Assembly: GCA_903835235.1 (NCBI GenBank)
Contig: CAILMF010000079.1
Span: 1-64,000 of the forward strand
Origin: an uncultured Rhodospirillales bacterium
Lineage (GTDB): Bacteria; Pseudomonadota; Alphaproteobacteria; Acetobacterales; Acetobacteraceae
Direction of reading: 5' to 3'
DNA: 64,000 bases
Under the pieces are notes generated by a model. It was not told where the DNA came from and ran no database searches. It was given only the letters and a program-made list of their open reading frames with translations. Positions 49,472 to 58,529 of this stretch are shown here, one piece after another. Numbering within the stretch: position 1 is the stretch's first letter; every line of letters starts with the position of its first letter. A program made the position numbers and the translations under genes.

Positions 49472-50526
49472 GGCACAGCCTCCGGCAGCAGGCGGGCATC
49501 CTCGCCCAGCCAATCCAGCGTCACCTGGTCGCCCGGCCGCAGGCTGCGCAGCCGGTCGCCTTCCGGCGGCGTCTCGCGCAGCGCCATCACCGCCATGCCG
49601 GCCAGGGTGAAGTGATATTCGGTCTGCCCGCCCAGATAGACGGTGCGCTCCAGCTTCGCCGGCACGCCCGCGCTGGCCCAGGGCTGAAAGCGCAGCTTTT
49701 CCGGCCGCAGGCACAGCGTGGCGCGGCCGGGCGCGGCGTCGCGCGGGCAGGGCAGGGTGGTGCCATCGGTGGTGCGGAACGCGCCGGGCGCCGAGACCTC
49801 GCCCGCCAGCGCATTCACCCGCCCGATGAAGTTGGCGACGAACAGGTCCGCCGGCCGCTCATACAGCTCCTCGGCGGTGCCGACCTGGCGCACCCGCCCG
49901 CCCTCCATCACCACCAGGCGGTCGGCCATGGTCAGCGCCTCCTCCTGGTCATGCGTCACGAACAGCGTGGTCAGCCCCAGCCGCTGCTGCAGGTTGCGGA
50001 TTTCCACCCGCACTTCGGCCCGCAGCTTGGCATCCAGGTTGGACAGCGGCTCATCCAGCAGAAACACCGCGGGGTTCACCACCAGCGCCCGGGCCAGCGC
50101 CACGCGCTGCTGCTGGCCGCCGGAAAGCTGGCGCGGCAGCCGCTCGGCCAGCCCGTCCAGCCGCACCAGGCGCAGCGCCTCCAGCACGCGCGCCTCGCGC
50201 TCGGCCTTGGCCACGCCGCGCATCTCCAGCCCGAAGGCGACATTCCCCGCCACCGTCATGTGCGGGAACAGCGCGTAGCTCTGGAACACCATGCCGGTGT
50301 CCCGCCCATGCGGCGGCGCCCGGGTCACGTCCCGCCCGGCTATCCGCACCGTGCCGGCGGAAGGCTCCACGAAGCCGGCGACCATCCGCAGCGTGGTGGT
50401 CTTGCCGCAGCCCGAAGGCCCCAGCAGCGCCACCAACTCGCCCTCGGCCACGTCCAGGTCCACGCCATCCACCACCGTGTTGGCGCCGTAGCGGCGGGTC
50501 AGCCCTTCCAGTTGCAGCGTGCCCAT
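49468..50526 (-). CDS. ABC transporter ATP-binding protein (PotA-like)
   Basis: A 352-residue ATPase. Walker A is LLGPSGCGKTTTLRMVAGF, Q-loop MVFQSYALFPHMTV, signature LSGGQQQRVALARALV, Walker B VFLLDEPLSNLDAKLR and switch His in VTHDQEEALTMADR. The C-terminal 110 residues form the TOBE/OB domain seen in PotA, UgpC and FbpC. It energises the importer formed by the two permeases in this operon. It overlaps the upstream permease stop (TGATG) and the next receptor gene. Confidence 0.92.
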   Translation of the reverse strand: MGTLQLEGLTRRYGANTVVDGVDLDVAEGELVALLGPSGCGKTTTLRMVAGFVEPSAGTVRIAGRDVTRAPPHGRDTGMVFQSYALFPHMTVAGNVAFGLEMRGVAKAEREARVLEALRLVRLDGLAERLPRQLSGGQQQRVALARALVVNPAVFLLDEPLSNLDAKLRAEVRVEIRNLQQRLGLTTLFVTHDQEEALTMADRLVVMEGGRVRQVGTAEELYERPADLFVANFIGRVNALAGEVSAPGAFRTTDGTTLPCPRDAAPGRATLCLRPEKLRFQPWASAGVPAKLERTVYLGGQTEYHFTLAGMAVMALRETPPEGDRLRSLRPGDQVTLDWLGEDARLLPEAVP

Positions 50527-51332
50527 CACACCACCCGGGACAGCGAGACGAAGCGGTCGGTGATCAGCATCAAGGCTCCCACAAGCACGATCTGCACGGT
50601 GGCCACGGCGGCCAGCGTCGGGTCCACGCGGAATTCCAGGTAGTTCAGCATGGCCACCGGCAGGGTGATCCGCCCCGGCCCCACCAGCAGCAAGGTCAGC
50701 TCCAGGTTCTCGAAGCTCTGGATGAAGCTGAACAGGCAGGCTGCCACCACGCCGGGCCGCAGCATCGGCAGCGTCACGCGGCGGAACACGGTGAAGGGCC
50801 GCGCGCCGAGGTTGGCGGCGGCTTCCTCGGCGCTGCGGTCCAGCCCGGCCAGCGCGGCGGAAACCAACCGCACCGTCCACGGAATGGTCAGCAGCACATG
50901 CGCCGCCACCAGCCCCAGCGTGGTGCCCTTGATGTCGTCATCCACCCAGAACTCGGCCCGCACATAGAACAGGTACAGCGCCGTCCCCGCCACCACGCCC
51001 GGCACCGCCAGCGGGCCGAGCAGCAGGGTGTTCAGCGCCTCCTTCCCCGGCAGCCTGGCCCGCGCCAGGGCATAGGCGGCAGCGGTGCCGAAGGGCACCC
51101 CGATGGCCGTTGCCACCAGCGCCACCTGCAGGCTGGTCATGAAGCCGCGGGCGAATTCCCGCTTCTCCCAGGCATTGGCGTACCAGCGCAGGGTGAAGCC
51201 CTCGGGCGGGAAGCTCACGATCTCCTGCTGGAAGACGCTGATGACCACCACGGCCAGCACCGGCGCCAGCACCAGCGCATAGGCGCCCGCCACCGATGCG
51301 CCGAACAGCATGCGCGCGCCGCGAACCGCCAT
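50526..51332 (-). CDS. ABC transporter permease (PotC-like)
   Basis: A 268-residue membrane subunit, six helices, starting MAVRGARMLFGASVAGAYAL. The EAA loop is EEAAANLGARPFTVFRRVTL, and FPPEGFTLRWYANAWEKREF is the usual extracellular loop after the first helix. It is the first gene of the importer operon, and the partner permease is the last, with the ATPase and three receptors between. The order permease-ATPase-receptors-permease is unusual for PotABCD-like loci. It has a repeat element about 100 bases upstream. Confidence 0.88.
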   Translation of the reverse strand: MAVRGARMLFGASVAGAYALVLAPVLAVVVISVFQQEIVSFPPEGFTLRWYANAWEKREFARGFMTSLQVALVATAIGVPFGTAAAYALARARLPGKEALNTLLLGPLAVPGVVAGTALYLFYVRAEFWVDDDIKGTTLGLVAAHVLLTIPWTVRLVSAALAGLDRSAEEAAANLGARPFTVFRRVTLPMLRPGVVAACLFSFIQSFENLELTLLLVGPGRITLPVAMLNYLEFRVDPTLAAVATVQIVLVGALMLITDRFVSLSRVV

Positions 51333-51431
51333 GAAGCCTCCGTGATCCCCGCCGCATCCTGCGGTGTCAGCCAAGCCCGGGTCAATGCAACAGGCGAAGG
51401 CGCGTGCTTGCGCCAGCCCGGCCTTGCCCGA

Positions 51432-51535
51432 TAGCGTCTGATCGTCGCAGGTGGAATCACCGGCGGCGTGAATCAGTCGCTCGAAAAAGCGCCAGGGCCT
51501 GTCAGGCGCTTCTGCCTGCGCCTGACAGACCCTGG
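51432..51535 (-). repeat. Family B repeat, full copy (inverse)
   Basis: On the plus strand TAGCGTCTGATCGTCGCAGG ... ends with a hairpin CCAGGGCCTGTCAGGCGC (51492-51509), loop TTCTGCCT, GCGCCTGACAGACCCTGG (51518-51535). Reversed, it aligns over its whole length with the copy at 55260-55361. It lies between the divergent PotC-like and DUF938 genes, so it would sit in the leader region of one or both. Confidence 0.9.
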
Positions 51536-51545
51536 GGCAGCAGCC

Positions 51546-52151
51546 ATGACCCAAACCGCCGCCGATGCCCGCCGCCACGCCCCCGCCACCCTGCGCAACC
51601 GGGAAGCCATCCTGGCCGTGCTCCGCGGCGTGCTGCCCGCGGCAGGCCTGGCGCTGGAAGTCGCCAGCGGCTCCGGCGAGCATTGCGCCTTCCTGGCGGA
51701 GGCCCTGCCGGCGCTGCGCTTCCAGCCCAGCGACCCCGACCCCGAGGCCCGCACCAGCATCGACGCCTGGTGCGCCGGCCTGGCCAACGTGGCCCCGGCC
51801 CTGGCGCTGGACTGCCTGGCCCCCTGGCCCGCCTTGAAGGCCGATGCCGTGTTGTGCATCAACATGATCCACATCAGCCCCTGGGCCGCGACCCTGGGCC
51901 TGCTGGCCGGCGCCGCCGCCACCCTGCCACCGGGCGCGCCGCTCTACCTCTACGGACCCTATCGCCAGGCCGGGCAGCCCTTCGCCGAGAGCAACGCCGC
52001 CTTCGACGCCAGCCTGCGCGCCCGCAACCCCGCCTGGGGCATCCGCGAGCTGGAGGCCGTCGCCACCGCCGCCGCCGCCCAGGGCTTCGGCCCGCCGGCG
52101 GTCACGCCGATGCCGGCCAACAACCTCTCGGTGGTGTTCCGCCGCGGCTGA
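51546..52151 (+). CDS. DUF938 family SAM-dependent methyltransferase
   Basis: A 201-residue protein. It has the DUF938 features: RHAPATLRNREAILAVL at the start, LALEVASGSGEHCAFLAEALP (motif I), FQPSDPDPEARTSIDAW, INMIHISPW, and GPYRQAGQPFAESNAAFDAS. The family is called methyltransferase-like 26 and has no known substrate. The ATG at 51546 was chosen over an upstream open frame that lies inside the repeat. GCAGCC just before it is a poor Shine-Dalgarno, so translation may be weak. Confidence 0.85.
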   Translation: MTQTAADARRHAPATLRNREAILAVLRGVLPAAGLALEVASGSGEHCAFLAEALPALRFQPSDPDPEARTSIDAWCAGLANVAPALALDCLAPWPALKADAVLCINMIHISPWAATLGLLAGAAATLPPGAPLYLYGPYRQAGQPFAESNAAFDASLRARNPAWGIRELEAVATAAAAQGFGPPAVTPMPANNLSVVFRRG

Positions 52152-52176
52152 ACGCGGCTACGGCACCAGCCATTCC

Positions 52177-52273
52177 CACTGAAGCAGTGTGAACGGATTT
52201 CGTGCTGTAGCTTCAATAGGTTGCAGAGCACGAAATCCGTTCTGCTGATGCCATCAGACCGGATAATGCCCTA
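52177..52273 (-). repeat. Family A repeat, inverse copy lacking one arm
   Basis: On the minus strand: TAGGGCATTATCCGGTCTGA then TGGCATCAGCAGAACGGATT and TCGTGCTCTGCAACCTATTG, then AAGCTACAGCACGAAATCCG and TTCACACTGCTTCAGTG. It aligns with 30375-30465 up to the centre of hairpin 2 and then stops, so the last arm is lost. Its TAG end (52273-52271) is the stop codon of the HWE kinase gene. Confidence 0.88.
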
Positions 52274-55045
52274 TTCCGCCGCCGCTTGCGTCGGGGCCGG
52301 CAGGGCGGCGGCGAAGCCCGGCGCGTGCGGCACGCTGAACTCCACCAGCAGCCCGCCCGTTGTCCATTGCCGCGCCAGCGTGCCGCCCAGCTGGCCCTGG
52401 ATGGTCTGCTCGATCACGCGGGAGCCGAAGCCGCGCCGCGTCGGCTCGGCCGCCGGCGGCCCGCCACTCTCGCGCCAGCTCAGCCACAGCCGCCGCTCCG
52501 CCAGCCGCCAGGTCACCGCAACCAACCCGCCCGGCTGCGACAGCGCGCCATACTTCACCGCATTGGTCGCCAGTTCGTGCAGCGCCATGCACAGCGCCTG
52601 GGTCGAACCCGCCTCCAGCATCACCGGCGGCCCCACCAGCTCGGCGCGGGACCCCGTCGCCCCCGGCGCGGTCGCCAGGAAGGGCGTCAGCTCGCCCTCC
52701 AGCAGCGCGCGCAGCTCGGCGCCCTGCCAGCGGCGCTGCGCCAGCACGGTATGGGCGCGGGCCAGCGCGGCAACGCGGCCCTCCACCGCGCGGATATAGT
52801 CCGGCTGGTTGTTCGCCTTGGTCAGCCGCAGCGCCGCCTGCACCACCGCCAGCGCGTTCTTGGCGCGGTGATCCACCTCGCGCATCAGCAGCGCGCTGTG
52901 CGCCTCCGCCCGCTTGCGTTCGGTGATGTCGTAATGCACCCCCAGCAGCCGGCGCCCCTGCCCGCCAGGGGCGGGGAAGCAGCGCCCCAGCCCGGCCAGC
53001 CACACCTCCCGCGCGCCGCCATCGGCCTGCGGGTGCAGCACGCGGAACTCGCTGCGGAACTCGGCGCCGGCCATGCCCGCCGCCAGCTCGGCGGCCACGC
53101 GGCGGCGGTCCTGCGGATGCACCCGGGCCAGCGCCTCCGGCCCGGTCGGCTGCGGGCCGTGCGGCGGAAAGCCCCACAGCGCGAAGCTCTGCGCCGACCA
53201 GCGCATCTCCACCCCCGGCGCCAGCACCTCCCAGGTGCCTATCCCCGCCGCCTCCTGCGCCAGGCGCAGCCGGTTCTCGCTCTCGGCCAGGGCTTCCTCG
53301 GCCAGCTTGCGGTCGGTGATGTCGTCCACCGCGAAGATGAAATGCAGCGGCCGCCCGCCATGGTCATGCAGCACCGAGGCCGTCAGGTTCACCCAGGTCG
53401 TCGCGGCATCGCGCCGCTGGTAGCGGCACTCCAGGAAGATCACCACTTCCTCGCCGGCCAGCAGCCGTTGCACCCGCGCCACGCTCTCGGCCAGGTCCTC
53501 GGCATGGGTGGTGTCCTGGAAGCGGCTGGCCAGCAGCTCGGCCCGGGTATAGCCCAGCATGGCGCAGAGCTGGTCATTCACCCGCAGCCAGCGGCCGTCC
53601 AGCGCCACATGCGCCATGCCGATCGCCGCCTGCTCGAAGGTGGCGCGGAAGCGCTCCTCGCTCTGCGCCAGCGCCGTCTGCAACCGGCGCTGCGGGGTGA
53701 TGTCGGTCTGGTTCACCACCAGGCGCATGCCGTCCGCGGCCTCCCGCGCGATCCATTGGGAGAGCACGACCATCGCCGTGCCGTCCTTGTGGCGCTGGGG
53801 CAATTCGCCGCGCCATTCGCCGTACCGCTCCACCGCGGCCAGGATCGCCTCGCGCTGGCCCGGCATGTAGTCGGTCAGCATGCGCCGCTGGTGGCCCTCG
53901 ATCTCGGCCGCGGTGTAGCCGTACATCCGCTCGCAGCCCAGCGACCAGTGCTGGATGGTGCCGTCCGGCAGCATGATCAGCGTGGCCGAAAGGTCCAGCG
54001 CGTCGGACAGCTCGCGCAGGTCCGTGGTGCGCGCCTCCACCCGCCGCTCCAGCGACGTATTGGTCCGCACCAGCCGCCAATGGTCACGCCGCACCTTCAG
54101 GCTCAGCAGCAGCAGCGCCAGCGTGGCCGGCAGCCCGAACATCGCATGCGTGGTGACGTTGTCCTGCCACTCCGTCACGATCGCCGAGCGTGGCCGGCCC
54201 ACATTGGCGTAGAGCGCGAATCCGTCCAGCTGGCGGGAGGCAACCAGCACGGTTTCCCCGGTGATGCCTGAGTTCATCATATAGACCGCATCCCGCCGCC
54301 CCGCGGCCGCGAAGGCGCTGAACTCGGTGCTGGCGCGCAGTACCGGCTGCGGGCCGTTCTCCCGGTGGGTGCGGACCAGCATCTGGCCATCGGCGCGCAG
54401 CAGGGCGGCGGTGTCCGCCCGGCCGCCCAATAGGCTGCGCATGGTCTCGGCCAGCTGCGCCGGCCGCACCGAGACATTGACCAGCCCCTCGAAGCCGCTG
54501 GCGCCGGGCAGGTTGCCGGTGCCTTCCCGCCGCCGGCTGACGGCGAAGAACGGCAGGTTGTCCAGCCGGCCGATATAGGTCCGGCTGATATGCACCGCTG
54601 GTGTGCCCGGTTGCGACAGGGCGAGGAAGAAGTCCCGGTCCGCCGCCACCTGCATGCCCCGCGGCATCGGGAAGACGTTGCTGCTGACCAGGCCTTCGCC
54701 GCCGGCGCTGACGACATAGGCGGCATCGGCCTGCGGCAATTCGGTCAACAGCTGCTTCAGCGCCGCGTGCAGCCGCGCTTCCTCCCGCAGGATCTGCTCG
54801 TCGCTCATGCCCCGCAGCAGGTCGTTCATGCGCCCGGTCAGCAGCACATGGGCGTTCAGCACGCGCGTCGCGTATTCGGCCGCCGCGTCGGCGCTGCGCA
54901 CCAGCTCCGCCTGGCTGTCGCGCCAGACCGAGCGCCAGCTGACCAGCGCGCCGACCGCCATGATCAGCAGCGGCAGCAGCACCGCGGCCCAGGGCAGCAG
55001 GCGCACCAGGACCGGCAATCTAGGCGAGGCGTAAGGCTGTGACAT
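52271..55045 (-). CDS. Membrane HWE-family sensor histidine kinase with PAS domains
   Basis: A 924-residue kinase. It has an N-terminal membrane helix (PWAAVLLPLLIMAVGALVSW), a large periplasmic dCache-like region (about 50-290), a second helix (MFGLPATLALLLLSL), then three PAS units (starting near ELSDALDLSATLIMLPDG, EERFRATFEQAAIGMAHVAL and AESENRLRLAQEAAGIGTWE). The catalytic part has the H-box LLMREVDHRAKNALAV, N-box HELATNAVKYGALS and the W-x-E of LSWRESGGP that names the HWE class. It has no receiver domain and no adjacent response regulator. A TTG one codon before ATG 55045 is open but unlikely. The stop comes from a family A repeat. Confidence 0.9.
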   Translation of the reverse strand: MSQPYASPRLPVLVRLLPWAAVLLPLLIMAVGALVSWRSVWRDSQAELVRSADAAAEYATRVLNAHVLLTGRMNDLLRGMSDEQILREEARLHAALKQLLTELPQADAAYVVSAGGEGLVSSNVFPMPRGMQVAADRDFFLALSQPGTPAVHISRTYIGRLDNLPFFAVSRRREGTGNLPGASGFEGLVNVSVRPAQLAETMRSLLGGRADTAALLRADGQMLVRTHRENGPQPVLRASTEFSAFAAAGRRDAVYMMNSGITGETVLVASRQLDGFALYANVGRPRSAIVTEWQDNVTTHAMFGLPATLALLLLSLKVRRDHWRLVRTNTSLERRVEARTTDLRELSDALDLSATLIMLPDGTIQHWSLGCERMYGYTAAEIEGHQRRMLTDYMPGQREAILAAVERYGEWRGELPQRHKDGTAMVVLSQWIAREAADGMRLVVNQTDITPQRRLQTALAQSEERFRATFEQAAIGMAHVALDGRWLRVNDQLCAMLGYTRAELLASRFQDTTHAEDLAESVARVQRLLAGEEVVIFLECRYQRRDAATTWVNLTASVLHDHGGRPLHFIFAVDDITDRKLAEEALAESENRLRLAQEAAGIGTWEVLAPGVEMRWSAQSFALWGFPPHGPQPTGPEALARVHPQDRRRVAAELAAGMAGAEFRSEFRVLHPQADGGAREVWLAGLGRCFPAPGGQGRRLLGVHYDITERKRAEAHSALLMREVDHRAKNALAVVQAALRLTKANNQPDYIRAVEGRVAALARAHTVLAQRRWQGAELRALLEGELTPFLATAPGATGSRAELVGPPVMLEAGSTQALCMALHELATNAVKYGALSQPGGLVAVTWRLAERRLWLSWRESGGPPAAEPTRRGFGSRVIEQTIQGQLGGTLARQWTTGGLLVEFSVPHAPGFAAALPAPTQAAAE

Positions 55046-55259
55046 CAACGCCTGGCTGAAAGGGGAAGTGGTATCCGCACCAAAGCATTTCGGCCCACCC
55101 GCCGCACGGCCGAACCGACCCTTCGGCGCCAGGCTCAGCCGAACGTGATCCGGCGTCGCGCCAGGCGAGGGGTCCGTTGCGCAGGTGCCTGCCAGGGCAT
55201 GTTATTCGCCTGCCGAAGCGGCAGCCGATTCCGCGTGGCTGGCCCCTGCCGCAGCCAGC
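55046..55259. other. Upstream region of the HWE kinase gene
   Basis: This part of the 404-bp gap has no supported gene. It should hold the kinase promoter, but no convincing -35/-10 pair or operator is visible. The rest of the gap is made of repeats. Confidence 0.4.
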
Positions 55260-55361
55260 TAGAGTCTGTCAGGCGCAGACAGAAGCGCCTGACAGACTCT
55301 AAGCTGTTGTTTGAGCGGCTGATTCGCGCCGCCGGTGATTCCGCCGGCGACGATCAGACGC
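55260..55361 (+). repeat. Family B repeat, full copy
   Basis: Hairpin 1: TAGAGTCTGTCAGGCGC (55260-55276), loop AGACAGAA, GCGCCTGACAGACTCTA (55285-55301), 17 perfect pairs. A spacer AGCTGTTGTTTGAGCGG follows, then hairpin 2: CTGATTCGCGCCGCCGG, loop TGATT, CCGCCGGCGACGATCAG, and a GACGC end. Reversed, it matches 51432-51535 throughout. Confidence 0.92.
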
Positions 55362-55362
55362 C

Positions 55363-55409
55363 ACAGCACTATCCGCTCACGCTGATTCAGCGTGAGCGGA
55401 TAGTGCTGT
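55363..55409. repeat. Family A palindrome fused to a B element
   Basis: ACAGCACTATCCGCTCACGC then TGATTCAGCGTGAGCGGATA and GTGCTGT is a perfect 47-bp palindrome (23-base arms around one T). It is identical at 46 of 47 positions to 30440-30486. Here it directly abuts the family B copy, with only one base between. Confidence 0.93.
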
Positions 55410-55449
55410 AGTGCGGCCCTGTGCGTGCAGGAAGCGTGGACGCTGCCGG

Positions 55450-56385
55450 CTAGCCCGGGATCGGCGAGGCAAGCGGCTCGCCCGCCAGGAAGCGGCGGAT
55501 GTTCTCGCGCAGCTGCGCGATCGTCATCTCCCGCGCCTCCGGCGCCCAGCCGGCGATGTGCGGGGTCAGGATGACGTTGCGCATGTCGCACAGCGCGGCG
55601 GGAATCTCCGGCTCGCCCTCATACACGTCCAGCCCGGCACCGCCGATGATGCCCTCGCGCAGCCCCGCCACCAGCGCCGCATTGTCCACCACGCTGCCGC
55701 GGCCGATATTCACCAGCCGGCCGCGCGGGCCGAGCGCGCGGAGCACCGCCGCGTCCACCAGGTGGTGCGTCCCGGCGCCGCCCGGCGCCGCCACCACCAG
55801 GTGGTCCGCCCATTCCGCCAGGGCCAGCGCGCTGGGGAAGGCCCGCCAGGGCAGCGCCGGCTTCGGTGTGCGGGTGTGGTAGCCGACCTGCATTTCGAAG
55901 CCCTCGGCACGGCGGCCGATGCGTTCTCCCACCGCGCCCAGGCCGAGAATGCCCAGGCGCTTGCCAGTGGGGATGGGCTGCGGCGTCAGGCCGCTGCGCC
56001 ACAGGCCGGCGCGCGCATTGGCGTCGAAGCGCGGCAGGTCCCGCAGTTGCGCCAGCAGCAGTGCCATGGCGTGGTCGGCCACCGCCGCCGCGTTGCTGCT
56101 GGCACCATGGGTAATGCCAATGCCACGGGCCCGCGCGGCGGCGACGTCCACCTCGTCGTAGCCCGTGCCGGTGCAGGAGATCAGCCCGAGCTGCGGCAGC
56201 AGCGCGATCTCCGCCGCCGCCAGCCCAATTGAGCCCGCGGTGACCACGATGCGCACCCGGGCGCGGACTTCCGGCGCAAGCGCGGCAACGCCGGCGGCAT
56301 GTGCCTTGTGCACGCGGAAATCGCGGGACAGCGCCTCGCCCACGTCCTGCGTGGCCGAGCGCAGGATGATGTCGACTTCACTCAT
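55450..56385 (-). CDS. D-2-hydroxyacid dehydrogenase (NAD(P)-dependent)
   Basis: A 311-residue enzyme of the D-isomer 2-hydroxyacid family. The cofactor motif is RLGILGLGAVGERIGRRAEG, and the catalytic Arg, Glu and His are in VNIGRGSVVDNAALV, LDVYEGEPEIP and LTPHIAGWAPEARE. The basic residues after the second strand (YHTRTPK) suggest NADPH, as in glyoxylate/hydroxypyruvate reductases. It probably reduces a 2-keto acid. Monocistronic; the family A/B repeats lie just past its stop. Confidence 0.92.
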   Translation of the reverse strand: MSEVDIILRSATQDVGEALSRDFRVHKAHAAGVAALAPEVRARVRIVVTAGSIGLAAAEIALLPQLGLISCTGTGYDEVDVAAARARGIGITHGASSNAAAVADHAMALLLAQLRDLPRFDANARAGLWRSGLTPQPIPTGKRLGILGLGAVGERIGRRAEGFEMQVGYHTRTPKPALPWRAFPSALALAEWADHLVVAAPGGAGTHHLVDAAVLRALGPRGRLVNIGRGSVVDNAALVAGLREGIIGGAGLDVYEGEPEIPAALCDMRNVILTPHIAGWAPEAREMTIAQLRENIRRFLAGEPLASPIPG

Positions 56386-56462
56386 GGCGCCAGCCTAGGC
56401 AAGGCCGGCGGCTGTGGCCAGATTGCCCGAGAGCGGGGCGAGGGCCCTGGGGCCGCCGGCGG

Positions 56463-58508
56463 CTACGCCACCAGCGCGTCCTGATCCTGGCCCATCAGGC
56501 TATTGAGCAGCGCCTGGAGCACGGCGTGCTCGGCCTCATTGAGGTCGAAGCGCAGGCGCGCTGTACCGCCGCCGGACCCAACCACGCAAAAGGCCAGCAT
56601 GGCCCGGGTCCCTTGCACCTGAAGTCGGCCGCGCTGGCCGGCCAACAGGTCCTGGCCGGTGCGGAATGCGGCACCACTGATCGAGATATCGACCAACTCG
56701 CCGTCCAGCCGCATGCCCCCTTCCATCACAACAGCCGCCTGTTTGCCAACCGTCAGCCGCTGGTGGGCACGCCGGTCAACCTCGGGCGTGGCGGTGCGCA
56801 CAATCTGCACCAACACTCGACGCAGTTCTTCAACCGCGGCTCGCGCCTCGCCTGTCCCGCTGCGGGCCTGGACGGCCCGGCTGCCGACATCGCCGCTCGC
56901 GGTGGTCACCTCGCCAATTCGCGCCGATACCGCCCGTGCCGCATCGGAGGTCCGCAACACGGCCTGCACGATCTCCCGCGTCGCAGCGGACTGTTCCTCG
57001 ACCGCGGCAGCGATGGCGGTGGAGGTTCGCTCCATCTCGCCGATGCTGTTGGCAATGCCGCCAATTCCCGCCACCGCCTGGTCGGTCGCCATGGCGATGG
57101 CACGCACCTGCTTGCTGATATCCTCGGTCGCGCGCGCCGTCTGCGCTGCCAGCGCCTTCACCTCGGAAGCGACCACCGCAAAGCCCTTGCCCGCTTCGCC
57201 CGCGCGCGCGGCCTCGATCGTGGCGTTCAGCGCCAGCAGATTGGTCCGCTCGGCGATTTCGCGGATGGTGTTCGCCACGACACCGATCTGGCCCACGGCA
57301 TCGGCCAGGCCGCCGATATTGTCACGGCTGGCTTCACTGCTGGCCGCACCCTCCCGCGCAACGGCCGCCGCCTCGGCGCTGCGCTGGGAGATCTCCTGGA
57401 TCGCCAGCGTCAGTTGTTCGGCCGAGCGGCCCACCGTCTCGGAGTTGTCCAAGGCATCCTGCGCCGAGATCGCCACCGAGCCGCTGTTCACGGCGACGTC
57501 ATTGGCGGCTTCGGCCATTGCGGCGACGTCCTGCTCCATCGCCAGCATCCGCTCGGACATCCTGCCTACTGCGGAGATGGTCTCCCGCTCCACGGCATCG
57601 GCCATGGTGCGCAGCGCCTCGGCACGCGCAATGCCCGCCGCCTGGCGTTCATGCTCAGCGGCCTCGGCCAACGCGGCAATCTGTGCCAGATCGTCGCGGA
57701 TCGCCTCGCGCATCACCTTCAACGCCAGCAGCAACTGTGCGGTCTCGCTGCGCCCCGCCTTCGCCGGCAGCTTCACCGACGTGTCCAGCCGCCGCTCCGC
57801 GACATCCTTGGCCAGTTGCACCGCGCGCCGCAACGCCGGCACGATCGCCTGGGTCAGCGCCACGGTGACCAGCAGGGCCACCAGGCCGGCCACGCCAAGC
57901 GCGATGGTGCCCGCCTTGACGCCGTCTTCGCCCAGCGTCGCCGCGCGGGCCCGCAGCTCGAAGCCATCGGCCAACACGGCTTCGGTGGCCAGGTCTGCCT
58001 GGGCCTGCGCCGCTGCCAGCTGCTCGGCCAGGGCCGCCGGCGCCAGGCTGGTTGCCGCAAGTGGCCGCAGCGCCGCAATCAGGGTTTCCAGCAAGCGCCG
58101 TGTATCCGGCGAAACGGAACGCTCCTGCGCCACGGCGATATCATCGAGAATCTCACCGATCGCCGGTGCCACATCGGGCGCGATCGCGTGCGGTACGGCG
58201 GGCGACGCCACCGCCTGACCGCGTGCCACACCCAGCAGGCGCTGCCGTTCACTGGGCTGCGCGACCGGCGCCGCCGCCAGTGCCTGCGCCGCCAGTGCCT
58301 GCGCTGCCTGCACCGCCACGCGACCCTGCAGATGTGCCAGCTTCGCCTCCGCCGCGCGGATATGGCTGATCGACAGCACCGCTTCGTCGAACACCTGCAC
58401 GCTCAGTCCACCAAGCTGGCGCTCGATACTCAGGGCATGCAGCCCCAGTGCGAGCGTGACGGCCAGCGAACACAGCGCCGACAATAAAATCTTCAGTCTG
58501 ATCGACAT
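56463..58508 (-). CDS. Methyl-accepting chemotaxis protein with C-terminal PilZ domain
   Basis: A 681-residue chemoreceptor. It has a membrane helix at about residues 5-24, a periplasmic four-helix-type region to about 200, a second helix ([20 protein letters not shown]), HAMP, and a signalling domain with the tip [20 protein letters not shown] followed by [20 protein letters not shown]. After residue 578 comes a PilZ domain: RRAHQR (R-x3-R type) and DISISGAAF (D-x-S-x-x-G), the c-di-GMP-binding residues. It should adjust swimming to c-di-GMP levels. No che genes are in the window. Confidence 0.92.
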   Translation of the reverse strand: MSIRLKILLSALCSLAVTLALGLHALSIERQLGGLSVQVFDEAVLSISHIRAAEAKLAHLQGRVAVQAAQALAAQALAAAPVAQPSERQRLLGVARGQAVASPAVPHAIAPDVAPAIGEILDDIAVAQERSVSPDTRRLLETLIAALRPLAATSLAPAALAEQLAAAQAQADLATEAVLADGFELRARAATLGEDGVKAGTIALGVAGLVALLVTVALTQAIVPALRRAVQLAKDVAERRLDTSVKLPAKAGRSETAQLLLALKVMREAIRDDLAQIAALAEAAEHERQAAGIARAEALRTMADAVERETISAVGRMSERMLAMEQDVAAMAEAANDVAVNSGSVAISAQDALDNSETVGRSAEQLTLAIQEISQRSAEAAAVAREGAASSEASRDNIGGLADAVGQIGVVANTIREIAERTNLLALNATIEAARAGEAGKGFAVVASEVKALAAQTARATEDISKQVRAIAMATDQAVAGIGGIANSIGEMERTSTAIAAAVEEQSAATREIVQAVLRTSDAARAVSARIGEVTTASGDVGSRAVQARSGTGEARAAVEELRRVLVQIVRTATPEVDRRAHQRLTVGKQAAVVMEGGMRLDGELVDISISGAAFRTGQDLLAGQRGRLQVQGTRAMLAFCVVGSGGGTARLRFDLNEAEHAVLQALLNSLMGQDQDALVA

Positions 58509-58529
58509 GCGACGGCGCTCCGGGACGAG

